Assembly (NCBI RefSeq): GCF_000244895.1
Contig: NZ_CM001441.1
Span: forward strand, 3,864,226 to 3,928,225
Reading direction: 5' to 3'
Length of the DNA: 64,000 nt
Source of the DNA: Desulfosporosinus youngiae DSM 17734
GTDB taxonomy: Bacteria > Bacillota > Desulfitobacteriia > Desulfitobacteriales > Desulfitobacteriaceae
A program made the position numbers and the translations under genes. Under the pieces are notes generated by a model. The model saw only the letters and a program-made list of their open reading frames with translations. It was not told where the DNA came from and ran no database searches. Numbering within the stretch: the stretch's first letter is position 1; each line of letters opens with the position of its first letter. Below, one piece after another: positions 8,923-17,250 of the stretch.

Positions 8923-9498
8923 CTATTCAGCACTTACCAGCAGCTTGACAATCTCTTCAACGGGAATAGCCTCAGTTCCAAACAGCTTTTGAATAATCAG
9001 CCCGTCAAGGGCAGCCAGGATTAAGTAGGAAAGCACTTCGTTCTTATTGTTCTGAGATGGTAAAACCTTATCTAAACCATATCTCAAAGTTTTTCTCCAC
9101 TCTTTATACTGTTCTTTAAATTTTTCTTTCAGAGCAGTATTGGTTGTTCCTGCGTCGCTAAAAAGATAAAGGTGAAGTTTTCCCCTCGTTTCAGCCGCCA
9201 ATATTTGTTCAAATACTGTTTTCAAGATTTGTTCAGGAGCCGCCTTTGTATTGGCATCGTCAATCCAGGCCAGCAGACCGTCCGTAATTTGTTTTAAGTT
9301 ATGGTTTGCGATGTCATAGATAATGTCTTCTTTGGCTGAGTAATAGTAATACAATGTCCCTTTGCTGATCCCAGCTTCCTGGGCAATGTCTTTAAGGCTG
9401 GTTTGTTTGACACCTTTTTCAATCATTAATCCACTTGCTACGGTGAGAATATGCTGGCGCATGTCTACTAGTTGTTCTGTATTTTCTTTCAAACCCAT
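8923..9498 (-). CDS. TetR family transcriptional repressor
   Basis: A 191-residue protein with a TetR helix-turn-helix at about residues 30-60 (TSLKDIAQEAGISKGTLYYYYSAKEDII) and a long helical ligand-binding part. It lies directly upstream of the alcohol/aldehyde dehydrogenase operon, in the same direction, with a 100-base gap holding one operator; the second operator overlaps the region just before its own ribosome site. The ligand is probably an aldehyde, alcohol or acyl compound handled by the two enzymes, but that is inference. Confidence 0.93.
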   Translation of the reverse strand: MGLKENTEQLVDMRQHILTVASGLMIEKGVKQTSLKDIAQEAGISKGTLYYYYSAKEDIIYDIANHNLKQITDGLLAWIDDANTKAAPEQILKTVFEQILAAETRGKLHLYLFSDAGTTNTALKEKFKEQYKEWRKTLRYGLDKVLPSQNNKNEVLSYLILAALDGLIIQKLFGTEAIPVEEIVKLLVSAE

Positions 9499-9517
9499 TA
9501 AATTGAAAGCCTCCTCA

Positions 9518-9537
9518 TCAGTCGGCTGACCGACCGG
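9518..9537 (-). promoter_or_regulatory. TetR-family operator in front of the tetR gene
   Basis: TCAGTCGGCTGACCGACCGG lies immediately upstream of the GGAGG ribosome site of the tetR gene and matches, in inverse orientation, the operator at 8861-8878. Binding here would give negative autoregulation. Confidence 0.75.
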
Positions 9538-9645
9538 TTAATTGTAATTTATCAGATTATTCTCAAAACGTCAATGGGAACCTAAGTGCATTTTCCATAC
9601 TGAATTGCTCCCCCATTCCAGTGATAAAGCCTTCTGCAACACACT

Positions 9646-9678
9646 GAAAAAACCTCTCAGCTGTGGGCGTTGAGAGGT
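9646..9678 (-). terminator. Rho-independent terminator
   Basis: ACCTCTCA pairs with TGAGAGGT around an 11-base loop and is followed on the minus strand by TTTTTTCAG. It closes the MarR-led transcript, downstream of the small membrane protein at 9710. Confidence 0.85.
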
Positions 9679-9709
9679 CATGGCAGAATAACCGCCTCTG
9701 TCTCCTATG

Positions 9710-9889
9710 CTACTGCCGCAGTTTTTGCGTCACTGCTCCCAGTATCACGCCGATACCTGCACCAATTCCTAACCATAGAACCAGATTGTTCAGCAAAGCC
9801 CCCAGGAAAATCCCCACTGCTGCGCAGAGTCCGATAGCTGTCCCCAAATTCCAGTAAGCCGCTATAGGGTACTTTTTATTTTTTGGCAT
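9710..9889 (-). CDS. Small membrane protein (59 residues)
   Basis: The protein starts MPKNKKYPIAAYW and has two hydrophobic helices (LGTAIGLCAAVGIFLGALL and LWLGIGAGIGVILGAV) with a short basic tail. ATG 9889 is chosen because AGGGGG lies seven bases upstream; the longer open frame would overlap the end of the previous gene. It is the last gene of the MarR-DUF6544 set, and a terminator follows. The Gly-rich helices resemble those of small two-helix membrane proteins of unknown function. Confidence 0.7.
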   Translation of the reverse strand: MPKNKKYPIAAYWNLGTAIGLCAAVGIFLGALLNNLVLWLGIGAGIGVILGAVTQKLRQ

Positions 9890-9905
9890 CTGCATTCCCC
9901 CTCGA

Positions 9906-10766
9906 CTATTGGTAGCGGATGGCAACCGGCGCTTCATTTTGATTAAAGTAAACGCAGTCTCCTTGCTGGTAGTGCCAGACGGACTGAATGACCCCCGGCT
10001 GCAAAATCCCGTTCACCGGATGATACTCCCGGAAAAAAGCGGACCAATCGGCTTGAGTTTCCCGGCCCTTCATATCAATCGCCGCTCTGTCCTTTGTGCG
10101 GAAGGCAATCAATTCTCCTGTTGCCGCGAAGGTAAAAACCCCGCTTGCCGACAGGCCTTTCCAGGTAACCACCGCTTTTGCGCAGGTATCATCCATCGGC
10201 TCCCATTTTATACACTCCTGCAGCGCCGCATTGGGAACCATCAGACACTCGGCAAGCCAGGTCACCAGACAGGCGCGGTCCATGCTTTCCCCCCGCTGGT
10301 CAAATAAGGGGATAACTTTCCCCAGCCTCCCCTTCATACCTCCCTTGCCCTGTTCGTAAGAATCAAGCCCCTCAAAAGGGATTCCTGACAGAGAAGAGGA
10401 AATCAGCGCCAACCGTTCCGGCCGCTGGGCAAGATTGAACTGTTTATAGTCAATTTTTATCTGTTTGCTCTCGGACATCACAAAATCCACATTGTCAAGA
10501 GAAGCCTTCATATAGGTCATTTTAGGCGTTCCCAGATACCCGCAGCAGCGAAAATAGCGCTGGACAGGTGTTGGCAGTCCCTCAATGTCCGCCTCAGTGA
10601 ACACGCCGGAAGCACCTGCCTCTGATTTGATTTTTTCAGCAACGCGGCGCTCAAAATCCGCTTTAACCGGAGAAAAAGGCAAGCGCCAGAACACCGCAAC
10701 TCCCACAAGCAGAGAAAATACCGTTAAAATCCCAATCCACATCGTCCTATACTTCCTTCCTCGCAT
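9906..10766 (-). CDS. Membrane-anchored DUF6544-type protein
   Basis: About 286 residues: a basic start, one transmembrane anchor (MWIGILTVFSLLVGVAVFW), then an exported globular domain. Conserved-looking stretches are LPTPVQRYFRCCGYLGTP, then MDRACLVTWLAECLMVPNAA near the middle and the Trp-rich tail HPVNGILQPGVIQSVWHY. This pattern fits the DUF6544 (formerly DUF6920) family, whose function is not known. The start is uncertain: 10766 lies inside the marR gene and has GGGG before it, while ATG 10742 lies just after the marR stop. Either way it is cotranscribed with and probably controlled by the MarR protein. Confidence 0.7.
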   Translation of the reverse strand: MRGRKYRTMWIGILTVFSLLVGVAVFWRLPFSPVKADFERRVAEKIKSEAGASGVFTEADIEGLPTPVQRYFRCCGYLGTPKMTYMKASLDNVDFVMSESKQIKIDYKQFNLAQRPERLALISSSLSGIPFEGLDSYEQGKGGMKGRLGKVIPLFDQRGESMDRACLVTWLAECLMVPNAALQECIKWEPMDDTCAKAVVTWKGLSASGVFTFAATGELIAFRTKDRAAIDMKGRETQADWSAFFREYHPVNGILQPGVIQSVWHYQQGDCVYFNQNEAPVAIRYQ

Positions 10767-11208
10767 CTTTACGCCCCATCTCACCTACGTTCTTTTCAAG
10801 CTTTCCGATCATAGCCGATAAATGCAACAGTTCCCGGGAATCAAAGCCCTGAAACACTTCCTCAAGAAAACGAAGTTCCATTTCCTCGCGCTGCTGCAAA
10901 TGCCTTCTGCTCGCCTCAGTCAAGCTGATGCGCAGCATTCTGGCATCCTCCCCATCCCTCTCCAGCAGAACAAAGCCTTGTTTTTCAAGAAGGGCTGCCA
11001 TTTTCTTCACATTCTGCCGCGAGCTCCCGATGCGCGCGGCGACTTCGGAAAGCGTGGGTGCGGTGCTTTCACATCTTAGGACGCCGGCCAGAAGAAGCCA
11101 TTGCTTGACTGTCAGCCGGGGGTCCATTTTATCGCCAAGAATTTGCAGCTTGTTGGCGAGTGTGAATATAGTGCCGAAAACATAGGCCTTTTCTTCAATA
11201 TCCTTCAT
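10747..11208 (-). CDS. MarR family transcriptional regulator
   Basis: A 153-residue winged-helix protein. The recognition part is TLSEVAARIGSSRQNVKKMAALLEKQG, followed by the wing with FVLLERDGEDARMLRISLTE, where the Asp-x-Arg wing motif is clear. Start at 11208 is supported by GGGAGGA six bases upstream. It heads a set with the DUF6544 gene (overlapping) and the small membrane protein. Two perfect copies of GTAACCGGTTAC lie ahead of it, so it is likely autoregulated. Confidence 0.92.
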   Translation of the reverse strand: MKDIEEKAYVFGTIFTLANKLQILGDKMDPRLTVKQWLLLAGVLRCESTAPTLSEVAARIGSSRQNVKKMAALLEKQGFVLLERDGEDARMLRISLTEASRRHLQQREEMELRFLEEVFQGFDSRELLHLSAMIGKLEKNVGEMGRKDARKEV

Positions 11209-11317
11209 CAATAGTCCTCCCATAAAAGCTGTATAGGTTTGCGGACTGCCCAGCCTCTCTCTGATTTTCCTGCACTTCCGGAGAAAAAACTGCCTTTGTG
11301 GCCTTTTTAAAAAATGA

Positions 11318-11353
11318 GTAACCGGTTACTTAATATTATGCGTAACCGGTTAC
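11318..11353 (-). promoter_or_regulatory. Paired perfect palindromic operators GTAACCGGTTAC
   Basis: The same 12-bp palindrome occurs at 11318-11329 and 11342-11353, 24 bp centre to centre, about 110 bases upstream of the marR start. A TAATAT-type element lies between the two. Two identical dyads at two-turn-plus spacing in front of a MarR gene are a convincing autoregulatory operator. Confidence 0.85.
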
Positions 11354-11461
11354 CTATTGTCAAGGGTGCCCTATACATCATGCGATTTCAATCCACGCTC
11401 CAAATCATATTCCCATTTATACTTATCCATAAAATCAGATGGAAAGCTATTATAAGAAGGA

Positions 11462-11908
11462 TCAGGGGGCCTGATAATAATCTCCCAACTCTGTTAAGCG
11501 ATTGGGGGATATTGACAGGCTGTTCTTGTTCCGTAATATTTGAATGCGGTCAGACCAAATATAAAGTTTCCAAAAGGTCCTTCTTCGTTCGTTGTTGTAA
11601 AAAGCTGCTTCCTCCGTAAGATAGGGCTTCAGGTTACGGAAGTCCAAGTAATAAACTTGATTACCTTCTACCCGAAAAGCAAGTATCGAATGGTCAGCCT
11701 TGTCCAACATAGACACTTGAACAGTGGTTAGGTCAGTACGTCCGCATCTCCTCGGATATAATTTAGACTGTGGCGTACAAATAATCACAGTACTTCCATC
11801 GTTTAAAATGCCGTTAAAAAATATCAGACTCCTTGGAACTTGGTAAAGGTCAGTTTTCAGATAATCTTCTAATTCTTTTACGACCTTTTCTTTTAACGGA
11901 ATACTCAT
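11462..11908 (-). CDS. Hypothetical protein, 148 residues
   Basis: An intact frame with GGGGTGG before the ATG. The N-terminal part starts MSIPLKEKVVKELEDYLKTD, then IIFFNGILNDGSTVIICTP suggests a mixed alpha/beta fold; the C-terminal third is basic (NNERRRTFWKLYIW). No signal peptide or membrane segment. I do not recognise the family. It stands next to decayed DNA, so it may be a late arrival, but the frame and ribosome site look functional. Confidence 0.55.
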   Translation of the reverse strand: MSIPLKEKVVKELEDYLKTDLYQVPRSLIFFNGILNDGSTVIICTPQSKLYPRRCGRTDLTTVQVSMLDKADHSILAFRVEGNQVYYLDFRNLKPYLTEEAAFYNNERRRTFWKLYIWSDRIQILRNKNSLSISPNRLTELGDYYQAP

Positions 11909-11926
11909 ATAACCACCCCTAATGTC

Positions 11927-12172
11927 CTATCTATTATTGGCATACACCCGCCGACTCACAGCCTCGCCCTCCTTGTCAGCCTCCAGTTTCCCCTGCAACG
12001 TCTTGATGCTTGACTTCTGTTTTCTCAACTCGTCGCGCTCAGAGGCTATTTTAAATAACTTACGTTCCCCGGGAACTCCCAGGAGGATAATTACCTGGGT
12101 GTAGTTCAAATTCGGAATCGATTCCGAATTTGAATTGTCCCGGTGGCCGGCAGACAAAGCAGATTTGAACAA
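11927..12172 (-). pseudogene. Unrecognised gene fragment in decayed region
   Basis: An 81-codon frame starting from TTG with a poor ribosome site. Its charged C-terminal half (FKIASERDELRKQKSSIKTL then QGKLEADKEGEAVSRRVYANNR) looks like a coiled segment from a larger protein. The N-terminal half reads through the long palindrome at 12105-12134, which is unlikely for a real coding start. I treat it as a remnant; a recombinase or transposase tail is possible but not shown. Confidence 0.3.
12105..12134. repeat. 30-bp perfect palindrome, copy 1
   Basis: Half-site TTCAAATTCGGAATC and its exact complement, with no loop. A second copy with 28 palindromic bases is at 12680-12707. See findings. Confidence 0.9.
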
Positions 12173-12362
12173 CCTTACCCTAGCCTATGTGTTCAAGCCC
12201 TCACTTGTGACAAAAATAATGGCAAGACCGCACAGCGCATAGGCACTTTGCGTTCCTGCCATTATTTGTAACCAGTCCCCCTAGACAAGGGTAACCCTTG
12301 CCGGACAAGGTGCATAAGATAACAAGATAGACCAATGCTTGGCCGGTCAAGAACCAGCATAA

Positions 12363-12620
12363 GGGAGATTTACTCTTACGCTGCCGGCACCACGGGAAGA
12401 TCTGACCGCCGCGGAAACTGAGGCCGCTATGGAACTGATTATCAAAAATATGTTTCTCACCACCAGCGGTAAGTTGATCGGCAAACGAGATATTACAATC
12501 ACGGATTCAACAACAACGGCTCTCTATGATCCCGCCCCTGTATTAAAGCCCGCCAGACGGGAAATGCCCCGCCTGCCGATGGCGGTTGATTTTTTCGGCC
12601 CAAGGGCTGCACTTGGATAA
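12363..12620 (+). pseudogene. Broken DUF2922 gene
   Basis: The plus-strand frame gives GRFTLTLPAPREDLTAAETE then AAMELIIKNMFLTTSGKLIG, KRDITITDSTTTALYDP. The motif LPxPREDLTAAExxxAM and the ending TTxLYDP are diagnostic of DUF2922, a family of ~70-residue proteins common in Firmicutes. A stop codon precedes GRF in this frame; the missing start (VKNQHKG) is found just upstream in another frame, so there is a frameshift. After LYDP the frame runs on for about 28 foreign residues instead of stopping. The gene is therefore dead at both ends. Confidence 0.65.
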
Positions 12621-12679
12621 AATCTGCCCGCCTCTTTGAAAAGCATGAGGCCAAACCGCCCGCCTCTGGCCATAGTAAT

Positions 12680-12707
12680 TCAAATTCGGAATCGATTCCG
12701 AATTTGA
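12680..12707. repeat. 28-bp perfect palindrome, copy 2
   Basis: Same sequence as 12105-12134 apart from the outermost base pair. It lies about 575 bases from the first copy, the two flanking the broken DUF2922 gene. Confidence 0.9.
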
Positions 12708-13133
12708 GCCGAAAACAAGCGATGGTCCTCCGAAGAGCAGTGAATTTCTCCACCTTTTGATTTATTGGCAAATTTCTTTTCATCAGCGCTCTCTGGCAAA
12801 TAGCATAATCAGGATGGGATAGAAGGCTGACCCAGGGTACTCGGCCCTAATCCAAAAATACACTTGCCCAGACAATCACCTGACAATTCAAAGGCACTTC
12901 TCAATGAGTAGGCAGGAAAATATTAACTTTAACAGAATATATTATATAGTCACATTACATCCTGAAGAGCAGCTCAGCTTTTTTGCAGTTTATCCACCCC
13001 AAGCTTCAGCTCCCCCCTTAGTTTTCAGCCAATCAAATTTATTCCTCTTTTCCCTGCACTGTACCTAATGCTTACTCAGCTTATAAACTCTCCTCCCGAA
13101 AATCAGTGAAACCTTCAGCTTTGGAGGTGCCCT

Positions 13134-14783
13134 ATGACGCAAAACAACTTTAATTTAGATTTCACAAGTTTTCAGCACTTGCTTCTGGAGATGGCCCAAC
13201 AGCGTTCGGTGGATGAATTGCTGCGATTGGTCACTTCCTCTCTGGCTTCCACCCCTAATGTAGCCCTGGCCAGAGTCTGGATGATCGCCCCGGGGGATAT
13301 TTGCAGCACCTGCACTGAATACGCAGCCTGCCGGGACCAAAGCCGCTGCCTCCACCTGACGGCCAGCCGCGGGCGCTCTCTGGACAATACCACGGCCTGG
13401 AACACCATCGAGCACGGTGCCTTCAGACGCTTCCCCATGGGAGTGCGCAAGGTTGGCCGCATTGCTTCATCAGGCCAGCCCGGCAACATCTCGGCCATCA
13501 GCGGCAGCTCCGACTGGATAGCCGATAAGACCTGGGTGAAAAAAGAACGCATCACCAGCTTCGTCGGCCAGCCCTTAATTTGCAAAGATGAAGTCCTGGG
13601 CGTTCTGGCCATGTTTACGCGCATCCCTTTAGACCAGGAAGCCCTGGGACTTATGCGCATGATCGCCGATCATTTGGCTTATGCCCTGGCCAATGCCCGG
13701 GCCTTTGCGGAGATCAAACGCCTGCAAAGACAAATTGAGAATGAAAACGCTTACCTGCGGGCGGAAGTCAACACCGCTCAGTCTTTCAGCGGCATCATCG
13801 GTCAAAGCAAGGCCCTCCGGGAAATCTTACGCCAGATCCTTCTGGTTGCGCCCATCGACACCAGTGTGCTGATCAGCGGGGAATCGGGCACAGGCAAAGA
13901 GCTCATCGCCAGGGAAATCCACGCCGGAAGCAAGCGGGCCGGGCATCCGATGATCAAAGTTAATTGTGCCGCTATCCCTAAGAATCTTTTCGAAAGTGAG
14001 TTCTTCGGACATACCCGGGGTGCTTTCACCGGAGCCCACAAAGACCGGGAGGGGTTTTTTCAGATCGCCGACCGCGGAACCCTCTTCCTGGACGAGGTCA
14101 GCGAGATCCCCCTGGAACTGCAGGGCAAGCTTCTGCGCGTCCTGCAGGAAGGTGAATACCAGCGGGTAGGCGAGGAAAAAGTCCGCAAAGTTGACGTGCG
14201 CATCATTTCCGCCACCAACCGGGACCTGGGGCGGGAAGTGGCGGCAGGGCGCTTTCGTGAAGATCTTTACTACCGCCTTAATGTCTTTCCCTTCCTTCTC
14301 CCTCCTCTTCGTGACCGCAAAGAGGACATTCCCCTTTTGGTCAGCCACTTTTTGGCTCTTATCTCGCGAAGACTGAACCGCCCGAAACCCGGCCTCACCC
14401 CCTGGGATATGGACGCCCTGACCCAATACGACTGGCCCGGCAATATCCGGGAACTGCAAAACGTCATTGAGCGGGCAGTGATTACGTCTCATTTGGGGAA
14501 GCTGGACTCGGGGATTTACGCCATAACCCATTCGGAAACCGGCACCGCCGCACCCGTCTCCGACAACCACAGCAAAGCTCCTGCGGGCAAGGGCATTATC
14601 TTAACTGACGCCGAAATACGTCAATTGGAAAAGGAAAATATGATCGAGGCCCTCAGGGTCTGCAACGGCAAGGTCTACGGACAGAGAAGCGCCAGCGAAA
14701 AACTGGGGCTCAAGCCGACCACTCTCCTTTCACGCCTGAAAAAGATGGGAATCACCTTTGAGCATTGGCACAACTGCAATTAG
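13134..14783 (+). CDS. Sigma-54-dependent activator with four-Cys GAF domain, likely regulator of CO dehydrogenase
   Basis: A 549-residue bacterial enhancer-binding protein. Residues ~15-195 form a GAF sensor domain that contains a Cys cluster C57-x2-C60-x5-C66-x5-C72, suited to bind a metal or Fe-S centre. The AAA+ domain follows: Walker A GESGTGKE at 249-256, the sigma-54 contact loop GAFTGA at 296-301, Walker B GTLFLDE at 315-321. A Fis-type helix-turn-helix lies at about 505-545 ([21 protein letters not shown]). The next gene downstream, cooS, has a -24/-12 promoter and tandem dyads between the two genes. Control of cooS in response to CO, nickel or redox state is a strong inference; the signal is unknown. 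Confidence 0.92.
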   Translation: MTQNNFNLDFTSFQHLLLEMAQQRSVDELLRLVTSSLASTPNVALARVWMIAPGDICSTCTEYAACRDQSRCLHLTASRGRSLDNTTAWNTIEHGAFRRFPMGVRKVGRIASSGQPGNISAISGSSDWIADKTWVKKERITSFVGQPLICKDEVLGVLAMFTRIPLDQEALGLMRMIADHLAYALANARAFAEIKRLQRQIENENAYLRAEVNTAQSFSGIIGQSKALREILRQILLVAPIDTSVLISGESGTGKELIAREIHAGSKRAGHPMIKVNCAAIPKNLFESEFFGHTRGAFTGAHKDREGFFQIADRGTLFLDEVSEIPLELQGKLLRVLQEGEYQRVGEEKVRKVDVRIISATNRDLGREVAAGRFREDLYYRLNVFPFLLPPLRDRKEDIPLLVSHFLALISRRLNRPKPGLTPWDMDALTQYDWPGNIRELQNVIERAVITSHLGKLDSGIYAITHSETGTAAPVSDNHSKAPAGKGIILTDAEIRQLEKENMIEALRVCNGKVYGQRSASEKLGLKPTTLLSRLKKMGITFEHWHNCN

Positions 14784-14878
14784 CTTCACACGCCCCACCC
14801 TGAAGCAAATCCGGCTCCAACATCCCCCGGCAGGCTCTCTTACCAGCGGAAGAATTTGACCCCTGCTCTGCCTGCCAC

Positions 14879-14946
14879 TAAAACACGAGGACAACAACGA
14901 AATTCCGTTGCTAACAACGGAATTTTGTCGCTGTCCTCGTGTTTTT
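14879..14946 (+). promoter_or_regulatory. Tandem enhancer (UAS) dyads inside a 68-bp inverted repeat; also possible terminator
   Basis: Two 16-bp imperfect dyads, CAACGAAATTCCGTTG at 14895-14910 and CAACGGAATTTTGTCG at 14915-14930, lie exactly 20 bp apart centre to centre, about 100 bp upstream of the -24 element. This is the usual placing for an enhancer-binding protein. The flanks AAAACACGAGGACA and TGTCCTCGTGTTTT pair as well, and the right arm ends in a T-run, so the same element could terminate the activator's own transcript. Confidence 0.75.
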
Positions 14947-15004
14947 GCTGTTCCAGAAATCCCCTATCCCCTCTCATTGCTGGTATTTCCCCAGCCCATG
15001 ACTC

Positions 15005-15020
15005 TGGCACAGCACTTGCA
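15005..15020 (+). promoter_or_regulatory. Sigma-54 (-24/-12) promoter of cooS
   Basis: TGGCACAGCACTTGCA is a full match to TGGCAC-N5-TTGCA. Transcription should begin near 15032, leaving a leader of about 105 bases before cooS. Confidence 0.92.
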
Positions 15021-15137
15021 AAAGTACTTGTTCTAAAGACAAAGGGGATATCTTGATGCTGTGAAAATGCTGCCAGCCTGCCATTCAGATCCCCCCAGTT
15101 TCTAAACCGCACCTTTAAATTAGAGAGGAGTAACGAC

Positions 15138-17186
15138 ATGGAAGAGAAGAAACATTCCCATACCCATGAAGCTGATCAACACCATCACCACCATGACCAC
15201 CTTGACCCTGACCATCACCACAATCATGACCACCATCACCACGATAACGATTTTACCGACTACATGAGCGCCGTCACAGAGTATCGCAAGTCCTTCGCCA
15301 GCAAAGCCGACGTCATGGCCCAGGCTCCCGATCCCGCAGTAAGGGAAATGGTGGCCTACATGGACAGTATCGGCAGCGAAAACTGTTTCGACCGTTTCGA
15401 CAAGCAGAAACCTCACTGTGCCTTTGGCCTGGCCGGCGTCTGCTGCCGCATCTGCTCCCTGGGTCCATGTAAGATAACCGAGAAGTCTCCCCGGGGGACC
15501 TGCGGAGCCAATGCCGATCTCATTGTAGCCCGCAACCTGGCCCGGGCGGCAGCCGGAGGAGTGGCAGCCCATGGAGCGCGCGCCCGTGAAGTCATGTTAA
15601 CCCTGAAAAAGGCCGCCTCGGGAGAGATCGAGCTCCCTATCCTGGGTCAGGACAAAGTGCTCGCCGTGGCCAACATGTACGGACTGGAAACCTCGGGCAA
15701 GACCGTCGCAGCCCTGGCCGGCGAAATTGCGGATATTTTGCTGGCAGATATGAGCCGTACGGTGCCCGGCCGGCATAGAACCCTCACTGCCGTGGCCTCG
15801 CCCGAACGTCAGCAGGTCTGGGAGGAGCTTGGCATCACTCCCATCAGCTCCTATCACGAAGTTTTTGAAACCCTGCACGCTACCACCGTGGCAACTCAAG
15901 GGGACTGGCGCAAAATGATGGATCAGTTCCTGCGCTTAGGCATTACCTTTTCCATGAACAGCGTGGTGGGCGGTTCCATCGCCAGCGACTGTCTCTTCGG
16001 CATTCCCAAGCGGAGTACCGTCAAGGCCAACGTCGGGGCCCTGAAAAAAGACTTTGTTAATATCGCCATTCACGGTCACGCCCCCATGCTTGCCACAGAA
16101 GTGATCAAAACGGCCCGAACGGACAAATTCGTCACTATGGCCCGGGAGGCCGGAGCTCAGGGCATCCAGTTTTACGGAATTTGCTGTTCCGGCCTGTCAA
16201 CCATGTACCGCCTGGGTGGGGTCATTCCCCTCTCCAACGCCAACGGCGCCGAGCTGGTCGTGGCCACAGGCGCCCTGGATCTTTGGCTGGCCGACATCCA
16301 GGAAGTTTTCCCCGGGATCATGGATGTGGCCAACTGCTTTAAAACAGTGGTGGTCACCACCAACGAATCCAACCGCCTGCCGGGAGCGGAACATATCGGC
16401 TACAAGCGGGATCTCTCCGACCTGGACCGCCTGCCGGAATTAGCCGACAGAATTGTAACCCGCGCCATCACAAGCTTCAAAAACCGGCTGGACGTGAAGA
16501 GACATATCCCTCCCTACGAAGTGGAAGCGGAAGTGGGATTCGGTCCGGAGTACCTCAGCGAGTATTATGGCGGCAGCCTCCAGCCCATTGCCGGCGCTCT
16601 TAAGGAAGGCCGGATTCTCGGCATCATCAACTTAGCCGGCTGCACAAACACCCGCATCGTCTTTGAAAAGGCCATTGTGGATATTGCCGACATCCTGCTG
16701 AAGAATAACATCCTTATCTTTGCCAACGGCTGTGCCTCCTTTCCCATGGCCAAGCTCGGCTACTGCTCGGTCAAGGGACAGGATAAATGCGGAAGCAGTC
16801 TGCAGGAATTTCTCGGTTCAGATATGCCCCCGGTCTGGCATTTCGGCGAGTGCATTGATAACGCCCATGCCGTTGGCACCTTCGCTGCCCTGGCCGGCCT
16901 GCTCGGCCATCCCCTCAAAGATTTGCCCTTTGCCGAAGTAACTCCGGAATGGTCCAACGAGAAAGGCGTGGGAGCGGCCCTGGCTTTCCGCATGCTGGGC
17001 TTCGATTCCTACCACTGTGTCCATGCTCCGGTACAAGGCTCGAAAAAGGTCAGGGATTTCCTTTACGGGGGCACAAGAGAACTGCTGGGCTCCTGCATGA
17101 ACGTTGACCCGGACCCGGAAAAAGTCGCTCAGATGATCATCTCCGACTTTAAGGCCGCCAGAAAAAAACTGAACTGGGACCTTTAG
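15138..17186 (+). CDS. cooS: Ni-Fe-S carbon monoxide dehydrogenase catalytic subunit with His-rich N-terminus
   Basis: A 682-residue homodimeric-type CODH, catalysing CO + H2O to CO2 + 2 e- + 2 H+. C94 and C102 match the ligands of the bridging D-cluster; C103, C106, C111 and C122 match the B-cluster. C-cluster ligands appear in IAIHGHAPM (His), YGICCSG, VANCFKT, NLAGCTNTR, FANGCASFP and FGECIDNA. The usual protein is about 630-640 residues; here residues 1-40 are an extension with 17 histidines between positions 6 and 35, plus Asp, resembling nickel-storing tails of HypB, UreE or CooJ. AGAGAGGAG precedes the ATG. No CooF, CooC or ACS genes lie in the window, so the electron partner is elsewhere. 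An HPP membrane protein follows 64 bases downstream. Confidence 0.97.
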   Translation: MEEKKHSHTHEADQHHHHHDHLDPDHHHNHDHHHHDNDFTDYMSAVTEYRKSFASKADVMAQAPDPAVREMVAYMDSIGSENCFDRFDKQKPHCAFGLAGVCCRICSLGPCKITEKSPRGTCGANADLIVARNLARAAAGGVAAHGARAREVMLTLKKAASGEIELPILGQDKVLAVANMYGLETSGKTVAALAGEIADILLADMSRTVPGRHRTLTAVASPERQQVWEELGITPISSYHEVFETLHATTVATQGDWRKMMDQFLRLGITFSMNSVVGGSIASDCLFGIPKRSTVKANVGALKKDFVNIAIHGHAPMLATEVIKTARTDKFVTMAREAGAQGIQFYGICCSGLSTMYRLGGVIPLSNANGAELVVATGALDLWLADIQEVFPGIMDVANCFKTVVVTTNESNRLPGAEHIGYKRDLSDLDRLPELADRIVTRAITSFKNRLDVKRHIPPYEVEAEVGFGPEYLSEYYGGSLQPIAGALKEGRILGIINLAGCTNTRIVFEKAIVDIADILLKNNILIFANGCASFPMAKLGYCSVKGQDKCGSSLQEFLGSDMPPVWHFGECIDNAHAVGTFAALAGLLGHPLKDLPFAEVTPEWSNEKGVGAALAFRMLGFDSYHCVHAPVQGSKKVRDFLYGGTRELLGSCMNVDPDPEKVAQMIISDFKAARKKLNWDL

Positions 17187-17250
17187 ACCTCTCATTACCC
17201 GCCAAATCGCTGCCGTTAAGCCAAAGCTTGGTCTGGAGGGAGAACACTAA

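Larger units (their letters stand above)
12173..13133. other. Non-coding, decayed interval of about 960 bases
   Basis: It holds the broken DUF2922 gene (12363-12620), the second long palindrome (12680-12707), an 11-bp inverted repeat AAATAATGGCA/TGCCATTATTT at 12214-12224 and 12257-12267, and a small CAAGGG-TAA-CCCTTG hairpin near 12286. No intact gene is seen. The last 200 bases are the leader of the sigma-54 activator gene, with a GGAGG ribosome site at about 13121. Confidence 0.6.

Noticed and set aside
15120-15572. Long minus-strand frame opposite the start of cooS
   Set aside because: It is produced by the His codon repeats of cooS read backwards; low-complexity Val/Met runs, no ribosome site.
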